Below are positions 1 through 5,429 of a stretch of DNA of 5,546 bases, one piece after another (the stretch's first letter is position 1; each line of letters opens with the position of its first letter). The stretch lies in assembly GCA_019417145.1 (NCBI GenBank), contig DXVY01000130.1, positions 1 through 5,546 of the forward strand, given 5' to 3'. Source of the stretch: Clostridiales bacterium. Its GTDB lineage: Bacteria > Bacillota > Clostridia > Oscillospirales > Acutalibacteraceae. Position numbers and translations under genes: made by a program. The notes beneath the pieces are model-generated. The model did not search any database, was not told where the DNA came from, and saw nothing but the letters and a program-made list of their open reading frames with translations.

Positions 1-754
1 CTTTGGTATCCCGCGCCGGCCGTGAAATGTCAAAGCCGTACTTTAAGGCCATCTCCTTAAGCTCCTGCAAGGCCCGGATCTGCTCGGAAATCTCCTCATG
101 GGTACGAATGGCGTCCTCATCCATGACCTCGAAGTCAAAGTGCAGCTTGGCCTGCTTTTTCTGTTCAATGAGGTAATCTACGCCGTAAAGGGCCACCCGG
201 CGGTAGTCGCCGATGATCCGGCCTCGGCCGTAGGCGTCGGGCAGGCCGGTGATAATCCCAGAGTGGCGGGCCTTGCGCATCTCGGGGGTATAGGCGTCGA
301 ATACGCCGTCGTTGTGGGTCTTGCGGTATTTGAATACCTTTTCCACCTCTTCGTCCCGCTCGTAGCCGTAGGCGTCCAGGGAGGTGTGTACCATCCGGAT
401 GCCGCCGAAGGGCATAATGGCCCGCTTTAAGGGGGCGTCGGTCTGGAGTCCCACAATCTGCTCCAGATCTTTATCAATGTAGCCCGCATCGTGGGCGGTG
501 ATGGTGGAGATATGGTGGTTGTCGATATCCAGGACGCCGCCTTTTTTTCGCTCGGCCTCCATCAGCGCCTTGACCTCGTCCCAGAGCTTCTCGGTGCGAG
601 CGGTGGGAGCGGTCAGAAAGCTTTCGTCGCCGTCGTAGGGGGTATAATTCCGAATTATAAAATCTCGTACGTCAATTTTTCGGCTCCAGGAGCCCGACCT
701 AAAGCCGTCGTAGGCGTCGGTCATCTGTACAGTGCGGTCCAATGTATCCTGCAT
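1..754 (-). CDS. pflB: Pyruvate formate-lyase (formate acetyltransferase), N-terminal part, cut by window edge
   Basis: This cytoplasmic glycyl-radical enzyme converts pyruvate and CoA to acetyl-CoA and formate during anaerobic sugar fermentation. The 251 residues visible are the N-terminal third of a family usually near 740-760 residues. Recognisable family blocks are DVRDFI..NYTPYDGDESFL (residues 28-47), STITAHDAGYI (83-93), IVGLQTDAPLKRAIMPFGGI (100-119), YRKTHNDGVFDAYTPEMR (143-160) and SGIITGLPDAYGRGRIIGDY (165-184), closely following the E. coli enzyme as I remember it. The Gly-Arg-Gly-Arg segment lies in the pyruvate-binding region. The catalytic Cys-Cys pair and the C-terminal radical glycine lie beyond the left edge, so activity cannot be judged. 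The ATG at 754-752 is chosen because a GGAGGT site (761-766) sits 6 nt upstream and the alignment starts there. It lies on the same strand as the ECF gene but about 300 nt away, so it probably has its own promoter. Its pflA activase is not in the window. Confidence 0.97.
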   Translation of the reverse strand, partial: MQDTLDRTVQMTDAYDGFRSGSWSRKIDVRDFIIRNYTPYDGDESFLTAPTARTEKLWDEVKALMEAERKKGGVLDIDNHHISTITAHDAGYIDKDLEQIVGLQTDAPLKRAIMPFGGIRMVHTSLDAYGYERDEEVEKVFKYRKTHNDGVFDAYTPEMRKARHSGIITGLPDAYGRGRIIGDYRRVALYGVDYLIEQKKQAKLHFDFEVMDEDAIRTHEEISEQIRALQELKEMALKYGFDISRPARDTK

Positions 755-760
755 ATGCGT

Positions 761-791
761 ACCTCCGTTCCGGCCTTTGCAGATAAAGGCC
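761..791 (-). promoter_or_regulatory. pflB leader: ribosome binding site plus 7-bp hairpin
   Basis: The GGAGGT site (761-766) decides the pflB start. Five nucleotides further upstream, 772-791 is a perfect inverted repeat (on the mRNA GGCCTTT, loop ATCTGC, AAAGGCC). A second GGAGG (790-794) overlaps its 5' edge. No ATG, GTG or TTG follows that upstream GGAGG at a usable distance, so it does not appear to start a leader peptide. The hairpin is not followed by a T-run, so it is not a terminator. It could stabilise the mRNA 5' end or tune ribosome access. I found no convincing -10/-35 pair just upstream, although AT-rich sequence (795-815) is suitably placed. Confidence 0.55.
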
Positions 792-1021
792 TCCTATATA
801 AATGTAATAATGCATTGTGTGCGTTGATTTCTTGAAATGGACGGGGTGATTTATCCGTGTCCGCCCATCGCAGGGAATAGGAATAGCTTGTCCGCGCAAA
901 CCCATACTATGCCCTATGACCAGGCGGTTTCCGAAACGCCCGAGAATAACCATGCGGTCGAACGCATAGGTTTTTGCCTATATGCCGTGGAGATTAAACA
1001 TGACTAACTCGTGGGCATACC

Positions 1022-1041
1022 AAAACCCTTGCGGCAAGAGG
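1022..1041 (-). terminator. Probable short intrinsic terminator after the ECF S-component gene
   Basis: On the minus strand, 20 nt past the TAA stop, a short stem (CTCTTG pairing with CAAGGG, one T-G wobble, loop CCG) is followed directly by TTTT (1025-1022). The stem is only 6 bp and the T-run is short, so termination may be partial. Position and orientation fit the end of the ECF transcript. Confidence 0.45.
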
Positions 1042-1060
1042 CTGCGCGAAATGGCCCGTC

Positions 1061-1810
1061 TTATCGCGTACCCCGCAGCTTGGAAAAGGGTTTTTCCAGA
1101 GGAAGAAACAGGGCCACTCCGCCGATGACCGAGATGAAAACATTGATCATGGTGGAGGCCTGATCGGTCACCGCCATGGTTACCGCTGTTCCAAAGGCCG
1201 CGCCTTCCAGCAGATAGCGGACAAATTTTTCCGCCGTTTCGCCCAGCAGATTGAAGACCATGCCGCAGGTGGCGCCTACCACCGCGGCCGCCGCCTTTTG
1301 GCTCATGCGGGAGCCCAAAAAGGCGAACAGCAGGCAAAGCAGGCCGATCAATGCGCATAGGATGACAATCAGGACGGTGGAAAAGGTAAAACCGTTGCCG
1401 GTCAGTACATAGGTAGTAATACAGCCCGTGGCCACCAACGCTGCAATGCCACAGGCCAGCAGGGGGATCAAGGGGAATTTTTCCCGCCGACGAATGGCCG
1501 CGTAAATCAGGCCGGTGATCAGGCCAATCATGAATTTGAGCAGGATGGTTTTAGGCGCTGAGTCGGCATAGCCGTTCAGCAGATCGAATAGCCCCATGCC
1601 TACGGCTCCGGCCAGGCCGCCCTGCCAGCCGCCTAAAAGCAATGCCGCCGTTACCACGGTCAGGTTGCCCAGATGCACAAACATGGGCCCCACCGGGATG
1701 TGCAATACCCATACGGCGACGTAGGCAATGGCCGCGAACAGCCCGATCATCACCAGATCCACCAGTCCAAAGGCGCGCTTGGACGAACTTTCCCCTATTG
1801 TCTTATTCAT
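1061..1810 (-). CDS. ECF transporter S component (substrate-binding membrane subunit)
   Basis: This integral membrane protein would bind a vitamin or related micronutrient and pair with a shared energising module (two EcfA ATPases and EcfT), none of which is encoded in this window. The 249-residue product has the hallmark N-terminal half of the PF07155-like S components: a first helix (about 17-37), then VHLGNLTVVTAALLLGGWQG (45-64), AGAVGMGLFDLLNGYADSAP (67-86) and KTILLKFMIGLITGLIYA (87-104), followed by charged RRRE. A TM5-TM6-like end follows (GATCGMVFNLLGE at 179-191 and a last helix at about 220-237). Between these lie two extra hydrophobic segments (about 113-136 and 142-166), making it longer than the usual 170-200 residues. 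The frame stays open up to a GTG at 1861, but the ATG at 1810 has a GGAGAGG-type site 7 nt upstream, and the extra 17 residues would begin inside the leader hairpin. It is apparently monocistronic. The substrate cannot be assigned. Confidence 0.88.
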   Translation of the reverse strand: MNKTIGESSSKRAFGLVDLVMIGLFAAIAYVAVWVLHIPVGPMFVHLGNLTVVTAALLLGGWQGGLAGAVGMGLFDLLNGYADSAPKTILLKFMIGLITGLIYAAIRRREKFPLIPLLACGIAALVATGCITTYVLTGNGFTFSTVLIVILCALIGLLCLLFAFLGSRMSQKAAAAVVGATCGMVFNLLGETAEKFVRYLLEGAAFGTAVTMAVTDQASTMINVFISVIGGVALFLPLEKPFSKLRGTR

Positions 1811-1857
1811 TACCGGTCCTCTCCTCGATCCCCACAGGTTGGAAACAAATTTCTGAA

Positions 1858-1877
1858 CCACACAATATCCTGTGTGG
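1858..1877 (-). promoter_or_regulatory. Perfect 7-6-7 inverted repeat at the predicted 5' end of the ECF S-component mRNA
   Basis: On the minus strand the sequence is CCACACA, loop GGATAT, TGTGTGG. It starts 8 nt downstream of the -10 box, so it sits at about +1 to +20 of the transcript. As RNA it forms a 7-bp hairpin at the 5' terminus; as DNA it is a 20-bp palindrome where a repressor dimer could block the promoter. Its first arm can also pair with CCTGTG (1838-1833) nearer the start codon, so an alternative fold exists. I do not recognise a known riboswitch (the loop and tail do not fit preQ1-I as I know it). Operator, attenuator and mRNA stabiliser all remain possible. Confidence 0.6.
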
Positions 1878-1884
1878 ATAAAAT

Positions 1885-1913
1885 ATTATAACGCAATTTA
1901 TGCAGAGCTTCAA
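1885..1913 (-). promoter_or_regulatory. Sigma-A type promoter for the ECF S-component gene
   Basis: On the minus strand a -35 hexamer TTGAAG (1913-1908, four of six consensus bases) is followed by a 17-nt spacer and a perfect -10 TATAAT (1890-1885). Transcription should start near 1877-1879, giving a leader of about 68 nt before the ATG at 1810. This is the best promoter in the window. Confidence 0.75.
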
Positions 1914-2056
1914 CCGCTTGGGACGATTCTTACGGCTTTAGAATAAATTCCCTCCTTTTCCATAAATTTATACCCTTGCATTTGGCCGGTTTCAGCAATA
2001 ATCCTTCCAGCCGGGGCACAATACGAATAATGAATGACAGATAGGAGGTCTTCCCC
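1914..2056 (+). promoter_or_regulatory. Upstream region of the small membrane protein gene (divergent from ECF)
   Basis: This stretch must hold the plus-strand promoter of the gene at 2057, but no strong one is visible. The best candidate is TTGCAT (1976-1981) with AATAAT (1997-2002), spaced by only 15 nt; TTGGGA (1918-1923) with TAGAAT (1939-1944) is also 15 nt apart. A 10-bp AT palindrome, ATAAATTTAT, lies at 1962-1971. An alternative sigma factor is possible. The ribosome binding site AGGAGG (2043-2048) is clear. Confidence 0.35.
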
Positions 2057-2236
2057 ATGCATCACAGCGGATTCCGTTTTATAAAAGGCGCGGCAGCCGG
2101 TATAGCCATCGGCGCGGTGGCCGCAACGGTGGGCACCGCCATGATTAAAAACAAAAAGGGCTTCAAAAAGAGCGCCGGTAAGGCCATTCGCGCCGTGGGC
2201 GACATCATGGAAAACGTGCAGTATATGCTGAAATAA
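2057..2236 (+). CDS. Small membrane protein, 59 residues, function unknown
   Basis: The ATG follows a textbook AGGAGG (2043-2048) by 8 nt, and the frame ends in TAA just before a strong terminator hairpin, so it is very likely a real gene despite its size. The product begins MHHSGFRFIK, has one Gly/Ala-rich membrane-type helix (about residues 10-30, GAAAGIAIGAVAATVGTAMI), then a strongly basic segment (KNKKGFKKSAGKA, 31-43) and an amphipathic tail ending in GDIMENVQYMLK. By the positive-inside rule the basic half should be cytoplasmic. The glycine-rich helix followed by a Lys-rich tail resembles YtxH-like small envelope or stress proteins, but I cannot assign it to a family with confidence. 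It stands alone on the plus strand, divergent from the ECF gene and convergent with the ABC exporter operon. No function is proposed. Confidence 0.85.
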   Translation: MHHSGFRFIKGAAAGIAIGAVAATVGTAMIKNKKGFKKSAGKAIRAVGDIMENVQYMLK

Positions 2237-2245
2237 GCAAGTAGA

Positions 2246-2288
2246 AACGCAAAAAAGCTCCGGGATCGTCCCGGAGCTTTTTTGCGTT
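2246..2288. terminator. Bidirectional intrinsic terminator with a 20-bp perfect stem
   Basis: The arms at 2246-2265 and 2269-2288 are exact reverse complements around a TCG loop. The core is GCTCCGGGA/TCCCGGAGC flanked by six A on the left and six T on the right, then GCGTT. Read from either strand it gives a GC-rich stem followed by a run of six T. It lies 9 nt after the plus-strand small gene and 6 nt after the stop of the minus-strand permease gene, so it can end both converging transcripts. Confidence 0.95.
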
Positions 2289-2294
2289 AGCAGG

Positions 2295-3788
2295 CTAGGC
2301 CTGTTTAATATCCCTTCGATTGAAGGAATCCAGCGCGATATAGGTAAAGCAGATGAAGTAGACCGCAAGTACGGCCAGGGAAAAGCCCACGGTCATCCCC
2401 TCCGCCGGCAGGGAGTTGCCGGTCATGGCCTGCAGCTGACCGGTGGACAGCTGGGGGAAGTAGACGCTCAGGTCGGTATTCAGGAAGAGGATAAAGCGCT
2501 TGAAGTCATAGGGGAGCATGGTCAGGATCATGGAGATCATGCTGCCGCCAAAAAGAAGGGCGGTTCCCACGCCAATGGCCACCGCGCTGCGGCGCATGAC
2601 CACAGCAAGCATGACGGCCAGGGAGGTCATAACCAGCAGTTCCGGACAGGCCAGCAGATAGCGGAAAAGGGCCATGACGGCATACGGGGTTTCGGTGACC
2701 TGGCCGTTTTCATATGCCAGATAGGGACCGGCGCCGGTGAAGCCGAAAAGAATGCCGCCGGAAACCAGGGCGCTGACAAAAAGCAGCGCCAGCATGGCGA
2801 TGCTGATGAGGAATAGGCTGACCATCTTGGCTGTGAACAGCTTCCAGCGCTTATGGGGACTGATGAGCAGCAGCTTGATGGTGCCGGAAGAATACTCCGA
2901 GGCCATCATGGTGGCGCCGATGATGATAATAAAGAGGGACAGCATGGAAACCAGCATGCTGGCCTGGGACAAAAAGCCGAACATAGAGTCTTGCGCCACC
3001 GGCGCGTTGTCGGTCTGGAGTCGGTGGACGCCAATGGCCACGGTTTCCTCCAGATTCGCCTTTTCCGCGTCGGTAAGAGGGCCGGTTTCCCCCATGCCGG
3101 AGAGCAGGGTGCGCCGGCTGCTGGAAATATCCGAGAGGACCGATTCCTGCCAGGGACCTGTGTCACTGTAGTAATCGGTAAAATACCGGCATACAGGCGC
3201 GATCCCATTGTCTATGCGCAGCTGGAGAATCTCCTTTTCCACTTCCAACGTATCCTGATCGTACAGTTCGGGCGCCTGGTCCATCAATGCCTTGGAAGCC
3301 GCGAGATACTGTTTGTAATCACCTGACTGAACGGCGGTATAGAAGCTTTTCTCCAAACGTTCATATTTCAAATAGTCATCGGTGCCCGGCTCTGCGACCG
3401 CCTTGGCTGCGGCTGGAGTTAGGCTGTCGTATAGGGCCTGCATCTGCCAGCCCTCTGGGTCGATTTCTTTTTCCCGGGCATATTGCAGGATTTCCAGCTC
3501 CTGCGCCGGGGTATAGGTGGGAATCGTGTTTCCTTGATCGAGCGGGGAGACGCTGCTCAGGGGGTCGCCGTCAAGCTCATTGGCGATTTCGGCGTTGAGA
3601 TCCTCAATGCGCTGCTGCATAATGGATGCCGGCGCGCGTCCCCAGCTGGCTTCCTGGGCCAGCGCCATCTTCATGACAAAGCCGAACCCAAAGGTGATTA
3701 CCGGAATCAGGATCAGCATGATCAGGGCGGTGGGGCGAGCGAAAAGTTTCATGAATTCATTTTTGATCAGTCTGCCAAAGCTACGCAA
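2295..3788 (-). CDS. ABC-2 type exporter permease with large extracytoplasmic domain
   Basis: This would be the membrane subunit of an ABC exporter partnered with the ATPase encoded immediately upstream. The 497-residue product has about six membrane helices (near residues 20-44, 277-296, 322-347, 372-396, 402-425 and 467-487). After helix 2 comes ASEYSSGTIKLLLISPHKR (296-314), the conserved cytoplasmic segment of ABC-2 permeases that contacts the ATPase. Between helices 1 and 2 lies a hydrophilic domain of about 230 residues (45-275), rich in Glu, Asp, Gln and Tyr with helical, partly coiled-coil-like stretches; it should face outward. The start is taken as TTG at 3788, 7 nt after GGAGGAGGG. 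The frame is open upstream to an ATG at 3857, but that lies deep inside the ATPase gene without a good binding site; an internal ATG at 3752 would cost 12 residues. The TTG overlaps the ATPase stop by 8 nt, implying translational coupling. The gene ends the operon. The substrate is unknown; antimicrobial peptide or lipid-linked compounds are inference from context. Confidence 0.88.
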   Translation of the reverse strand: MRSFGRLIKNEFMKLFARPTALIMLILIPVITFGFGFVMKMALAQEASWGRAPASIMQQRIEDLNAEIANELDGDPLSSVSPLDQGNTIPTYTPAQELEILQYAREKEIDPEGWQMQALYDSLTPAAAKAVAEPGTDDYLKYERLEKSFYTAVQSGDYKQYLAASKALMDQAPELYDQDTLEVEKEILQLRIDNGIAPVCRYFTDYYSDTGPWQESVLSDISSSRRTLLSGMGETGPLTDAEKANLEETVAIGVHRLQTDNAPVAQDSMFGFLSQASMLVSMLSLFIIIIGATMMASEYSSGTIKLLLISPHKRWKLFTAKMVSLFLISIAMLALLFVSALVSGGILFGFTGAGPYLAYENGQVTETPYAVMALFRYLLACPELLVMTSLAVMLAVVMRRSAVAIGVGTALLFGGSMISMILTMLPYDFKRFILFLNTDLSVYFPQLSTGQLQAMTGNSLPAEGMTVGFSLAVLAVYFICFTYIALDSFNRRDIKQA

Positions 3789-4710
3789 TGGTATTCCCTC
3801 CTCCCGTAATTTCCATAAAGCTGTCCTCCAACGACCGAACCGCCGGCTGCACGCCATAGACGGCGGCGCCGTTTTGCATGAGCTGGGCGATAACCGACGG
3901 CACCTCGTCCTCCGGGCAGTTCAGGTCGAAGGTATCCCCCTGTTGAGCCAGCAGCCGCCCCTGAAATAGGCTGTCGATCACGGCGCGGGCCCTATCGGCC
4001 GGCCGCAGGATGAAGCGGTATCCGTGGGACTGCTCATCCAGCAGCTCCTCCACATTGCAGGTGCGCAGCACCGTGCCGGCGCTTATGATACAGACGCGGT
4101 CGCAGAGCAGCTGCATTTCACTTAATATGTGGCTGGATACGAAGACGGCGATGCCCTCGCTTGCCGCCAGATACTTGAGGGTATCCCGCAGCTCCCGCAT
4201 ACCGGCGGGATCTAGGCCGTTGGTGGGTTCGTCCAGGACCAGCACCTTGGGGTGGTGAAGAATGGCCTGGGCCAGGCCCAACCGCTGCTTCATGCCTAAA
4301 GAATAGGTTTTGACCTTGTCGTGGATCCGGTTTTCCAACCCTACCAGCCGCACGACCTCGTCGATGCGCGCCCGGTCTAGCTTTCCCCGCAGCCGAGAAT
4401 AGTATATAAGGTTCTGGTAACCGGTCATATAGCCGTAGGTGTCCGGGTTTTCGATAATGCCGCCGATCTGGCGCAGAGCGTTTTCAAAATCTTTTTCCCT
4501 GTCGCATCCGCCGATATACACCTTGCCGGCGTCGATGTCCAAAAGCCCCAGAATCATTTTGATGGTGGTGGTTTTACCCGAGCCGTTGGGGCCTAAAAAG
4601 CCAAAGATTTCGCCTGCGCCCACCTCAAAGCTGATGTTGTTAATAATGCGGCGCTTTCCGAAGTATTTGGTGAGCCCCTGGGTTTTCAGTACGATTTGAT
4701 TTGTCTGCAT
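3781..4710 (-). CDS. ABC transporter ATPase, bacitracin/lantibiotic-resistance (BcrA/LanF-like) type
   Basis: This is the cytoplasmic ATP-hydrolysing subunit that should drive the permease encoded next. The 309-residue protein has every core motif: Walker A GPNGSGKTT (40-48), signature YSLGMKQRLGLAQA (136-149), Walker B VLVLDEP (156-162), D-loop NGLDP (164-168) and H-loop SSHIL with His194. At the Q-loop position the sequence is IGGIIENPDTYGYMTG (82-97), with Glu87 where most ABC ATPases have Gln. This E-loop is characteristic of BcrA- and LanF-type exporters. Residues from about 215 form a C-terminal accessory domain. The ATG at 4710 lies 9 nt after GGAGG (4720-4724), which overlaps the TAA stop of the upstream gene; the longer open frame (to 4806) would overlap that gene and lacks family similarity. 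The gene overlaps the permease start by 8 nt. The exporter assignment is firm; the substrate is inferred. Confidence 0.95.
   Translation of the reverse strand: MQTNQIVLKTQGLTKYFGKRRIINNISFEVGAGEIFGFLGPNGSGKTTTIKMILGLLDIDAGKVYIGGCDREKDFENALRQIGGIIENPDTYGYMTGYQNLIYYSRLRGKLDRARIDEVVRLVGLENRIHDKVKTYSLGMKQRLGLAQAILHHPKVLVLDEPTNGLDPAGMRELRDTLKYLAASEGIAVFVSSHILSEMQLLCDRVCIISAGTVLRTCNVEELLDEQSHGYRFILRPADRARAVIDSLFQGRLLAQQGDTFDLNCPEDEVPSVIAQLMQNGAAVYGVQPAVRSLEDSFMEITGGGNTIA
3796..3804 (-). promoter_or_regulatory. Ribosome binding site that sets the permease TTG start
   Basis: GGAGGAGGG on the minus strand lies inside the last codons of the ATPase gene (encoding the Gly-Gly-Gly near its C terminus), 7 nt before the TTG at 3788-3786. 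No ATG or GTG in the permease frame has comparable placement. Confidence 0.7.
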
Positions 4711-4724
4711 ATTTCTCCCCCTCC

Positions 4725-5327
4725 TTACAGCCAATAGCCGGAGAAGCCGGTGATCAGCCATTTTCCATCCAACTTCTGCATGGAGAAGGTCAGCTCCTGC
4801 TGCCATTCGTAGCCGCTATTGGAGCCGGAGGGCTTCTTGGTCACCGTGCCGTCCTCGTGGTAGATCGCTTCATAGTAGGAGATGTTGTTGCTGGTTTTCA
4901 CCCGTACCCGGGCCGTGGCCGTTCCTTTTTCCTTGTCGATGTCGGCCTCCAGAAGCTTTTGATATTCGCATACGCTTTTAGTCACGTCCTGGGTGGGATA
5001 GATGGTCTGACTTTCCAGGTTGGGGAGAATGGTATTATCCATAAAATAGGAAAGACTCTTGTCATCGGCGAAATAGGGGCGGAATTTTTCTTCGATTTCC
5101 CCCGCCAGCTTTTCTACATCCTGCTCGGTCACATCCGGCCGTTTGTATTCTTCCGGCACTAGGAAGGAGGGGGCGAAAACTTCAAAATAACCGGTGAATG
5201 TCTCGTTCATCAGCCTCTTTTCCGGAGCCGTCTGGATGCCCAGCACCACATAGTAGGCCACGATACCCAGCACCACTAAAACGCTGAGAATGAGCCCCCG
5301 GTTTATTTTGCGAAACTTTGACTTCAC
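4725..5327 (-). CDS. Single-pass membrane-anchored extracytoplasmic protein in the exporter operon
   Basis: I do not recognise a named family. The 200-residue product has a basic N terminus (MKSKFRKINR), one membrane helix (about 11-31, GLILSVLVVLGIVAYYVVLG) and an outward-facing domain of about 170 residues. There is no lipobox Cys, so it is probably an uncleaved anchor. The domain is acidic and aromatic, with a helical first half (DVEKLAGEIEEKFRPYFADD, 70-89) and a beta-like second half (TATARVRVKTSNN, 136-148, and ELTFSMQKLDGKWLITGF, 178-195). A helix-then-strand order ending in a DGKWLI-like strand resembles NTF2-like extracytoplasmic domains, which is inference. The GTG at 5327 is preferred because AAGGAG (5338-5343) lies 10 nt upstream; a TTG at 5351 would add 8 residues but has no site. 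It sits between the kinase and the ATPase (14-nt gap), suggesting a ligand-binding or accessory role for the exporter or kinase. Confidence 0.85.
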   Translation of the reverse strand: MKSKFRKINRGLILSVLVVLGIVAYYVVLGIQTAPEKRLMNETFTGYFEVFAPSFLVPEEYKRPDVTEQDVEKLAGEIEEKFRPYFADDKSLSYFMDNTILPNLESQTIYPTQDVTKSVCEYQKLLEADIDKEKGTATARVRVKTSNNISYYEAIYHEDGTVTKKPSGSNSGYEWQQELTFSMQKLDGKWLITGFSGYWL

Positions 5328-5429
5328 GGTCTGCACGCTCCTTACTTTCAATACTTATGTCATCGGCCATGAAAAACGGGCCGTTGTTTTAGCGCGGTCC
5401 GGCGTTAGGTATGCGCTGGTAGCCACCGC
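5328..5429 (-). other. Spacer between kinase gene and exporter genes
   Basis: This 102-nt gap is much wider than the other gaps in the operon. On the minus strand it has a weak stem AACG-GCC-CGTT (5385-5375) followed by three more T, too small to be a confident terminator. No clear promoter is visible. The exporter genes could be read through from the kinase gene or could have a separate, unrecognised promoter here. Confidence 0.35.

Larger units (their letters stand above)
755..1060. other. Gene-free stretch between the ECF S-component gene and pflB
   Basis: No reading frame here has both a ribosome binding site and protein-like composition. The contents I can point to are: the pflB leader (761-791); an AT-rich stretch (795-815) likely to include the pflB promoter; a 12-nt inverted repeat ATTTC-TT-GAAAT at 827-838, which overlaps one perfect FNR-type half site (TTGAT, 824-828) with only a poor second half; a bulged hairpin at 923-940 (GGCGGTTT/AAACGCC type); a second bulged hairpin at 964-985 (GCATAGG, loop, CCTATATGC); and the probable ECF terminator (1022-1041). 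The small hairpins could be parts of a long pflB leader or chance. Confidence 0.5.

Noticed and set aside
227..720. The octamer TAGGCGTC recurring four times (near 227, 291, 368 and 711)
   Set aside because: It is the reverse complement of Asp-Ala-Tyr codons (GAC GCC TA) in conserved pflB segments, so it is protein-driven and not a DNA repeat.
98..835. Plus-strand open frames across pflB
   Set aside because: They are the complement of a confidently recognised minus-strand gene in GC-rich DNA and have no ribosome binding sites or family motifs.
815..838. Rex-type operator (TTGTG...CACAA) before pflB
   Set aside because: A single TTGTG half site is present, but no matching CACAA half at the right spacing.
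699..953. 84-codon minus-strand frame in the gap upstream of and overlapping pflB
   Set aside because: It has no ribosome binding site, low-complexity unlikely composition, and runs into the real pflB frame, which has a strong site and clear homology.
1858..1877. preQ1 or other known riboswitch in the ECF leader
   Set aside because: The leader is short and has a hairpin, but the loop and A-rich tail expected for preQ1-I are absent, and no TPP, FMN or cobalamin core is present in 68 nt.
1910..1963. Short minus-strand frame of 17 codons with an AAAAGGAGGG motif (1950-1959) inside it
   Set aside because: The Shine-Dalgarno-like motif has no ATG, GTG or TTG at a usable distance, and the frame's own ATG has no site in front of it.
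1910..2368. 152-codon minus-strand frame running through the terminator and opposite the small gene
   Set aside because: It crosses a strong terminator hairpin, begins inside the permease gene, lacks a ribosome binding site and opposes the well-supported small plus-strand gene.
5182..5370. 62-codon minus-strand frame overlapping the start of the anchored protein
   Set aside because: It has no ribosome binding site at its ATG and overlaps, in another frame, a gene with clear membrane helix and domain character.
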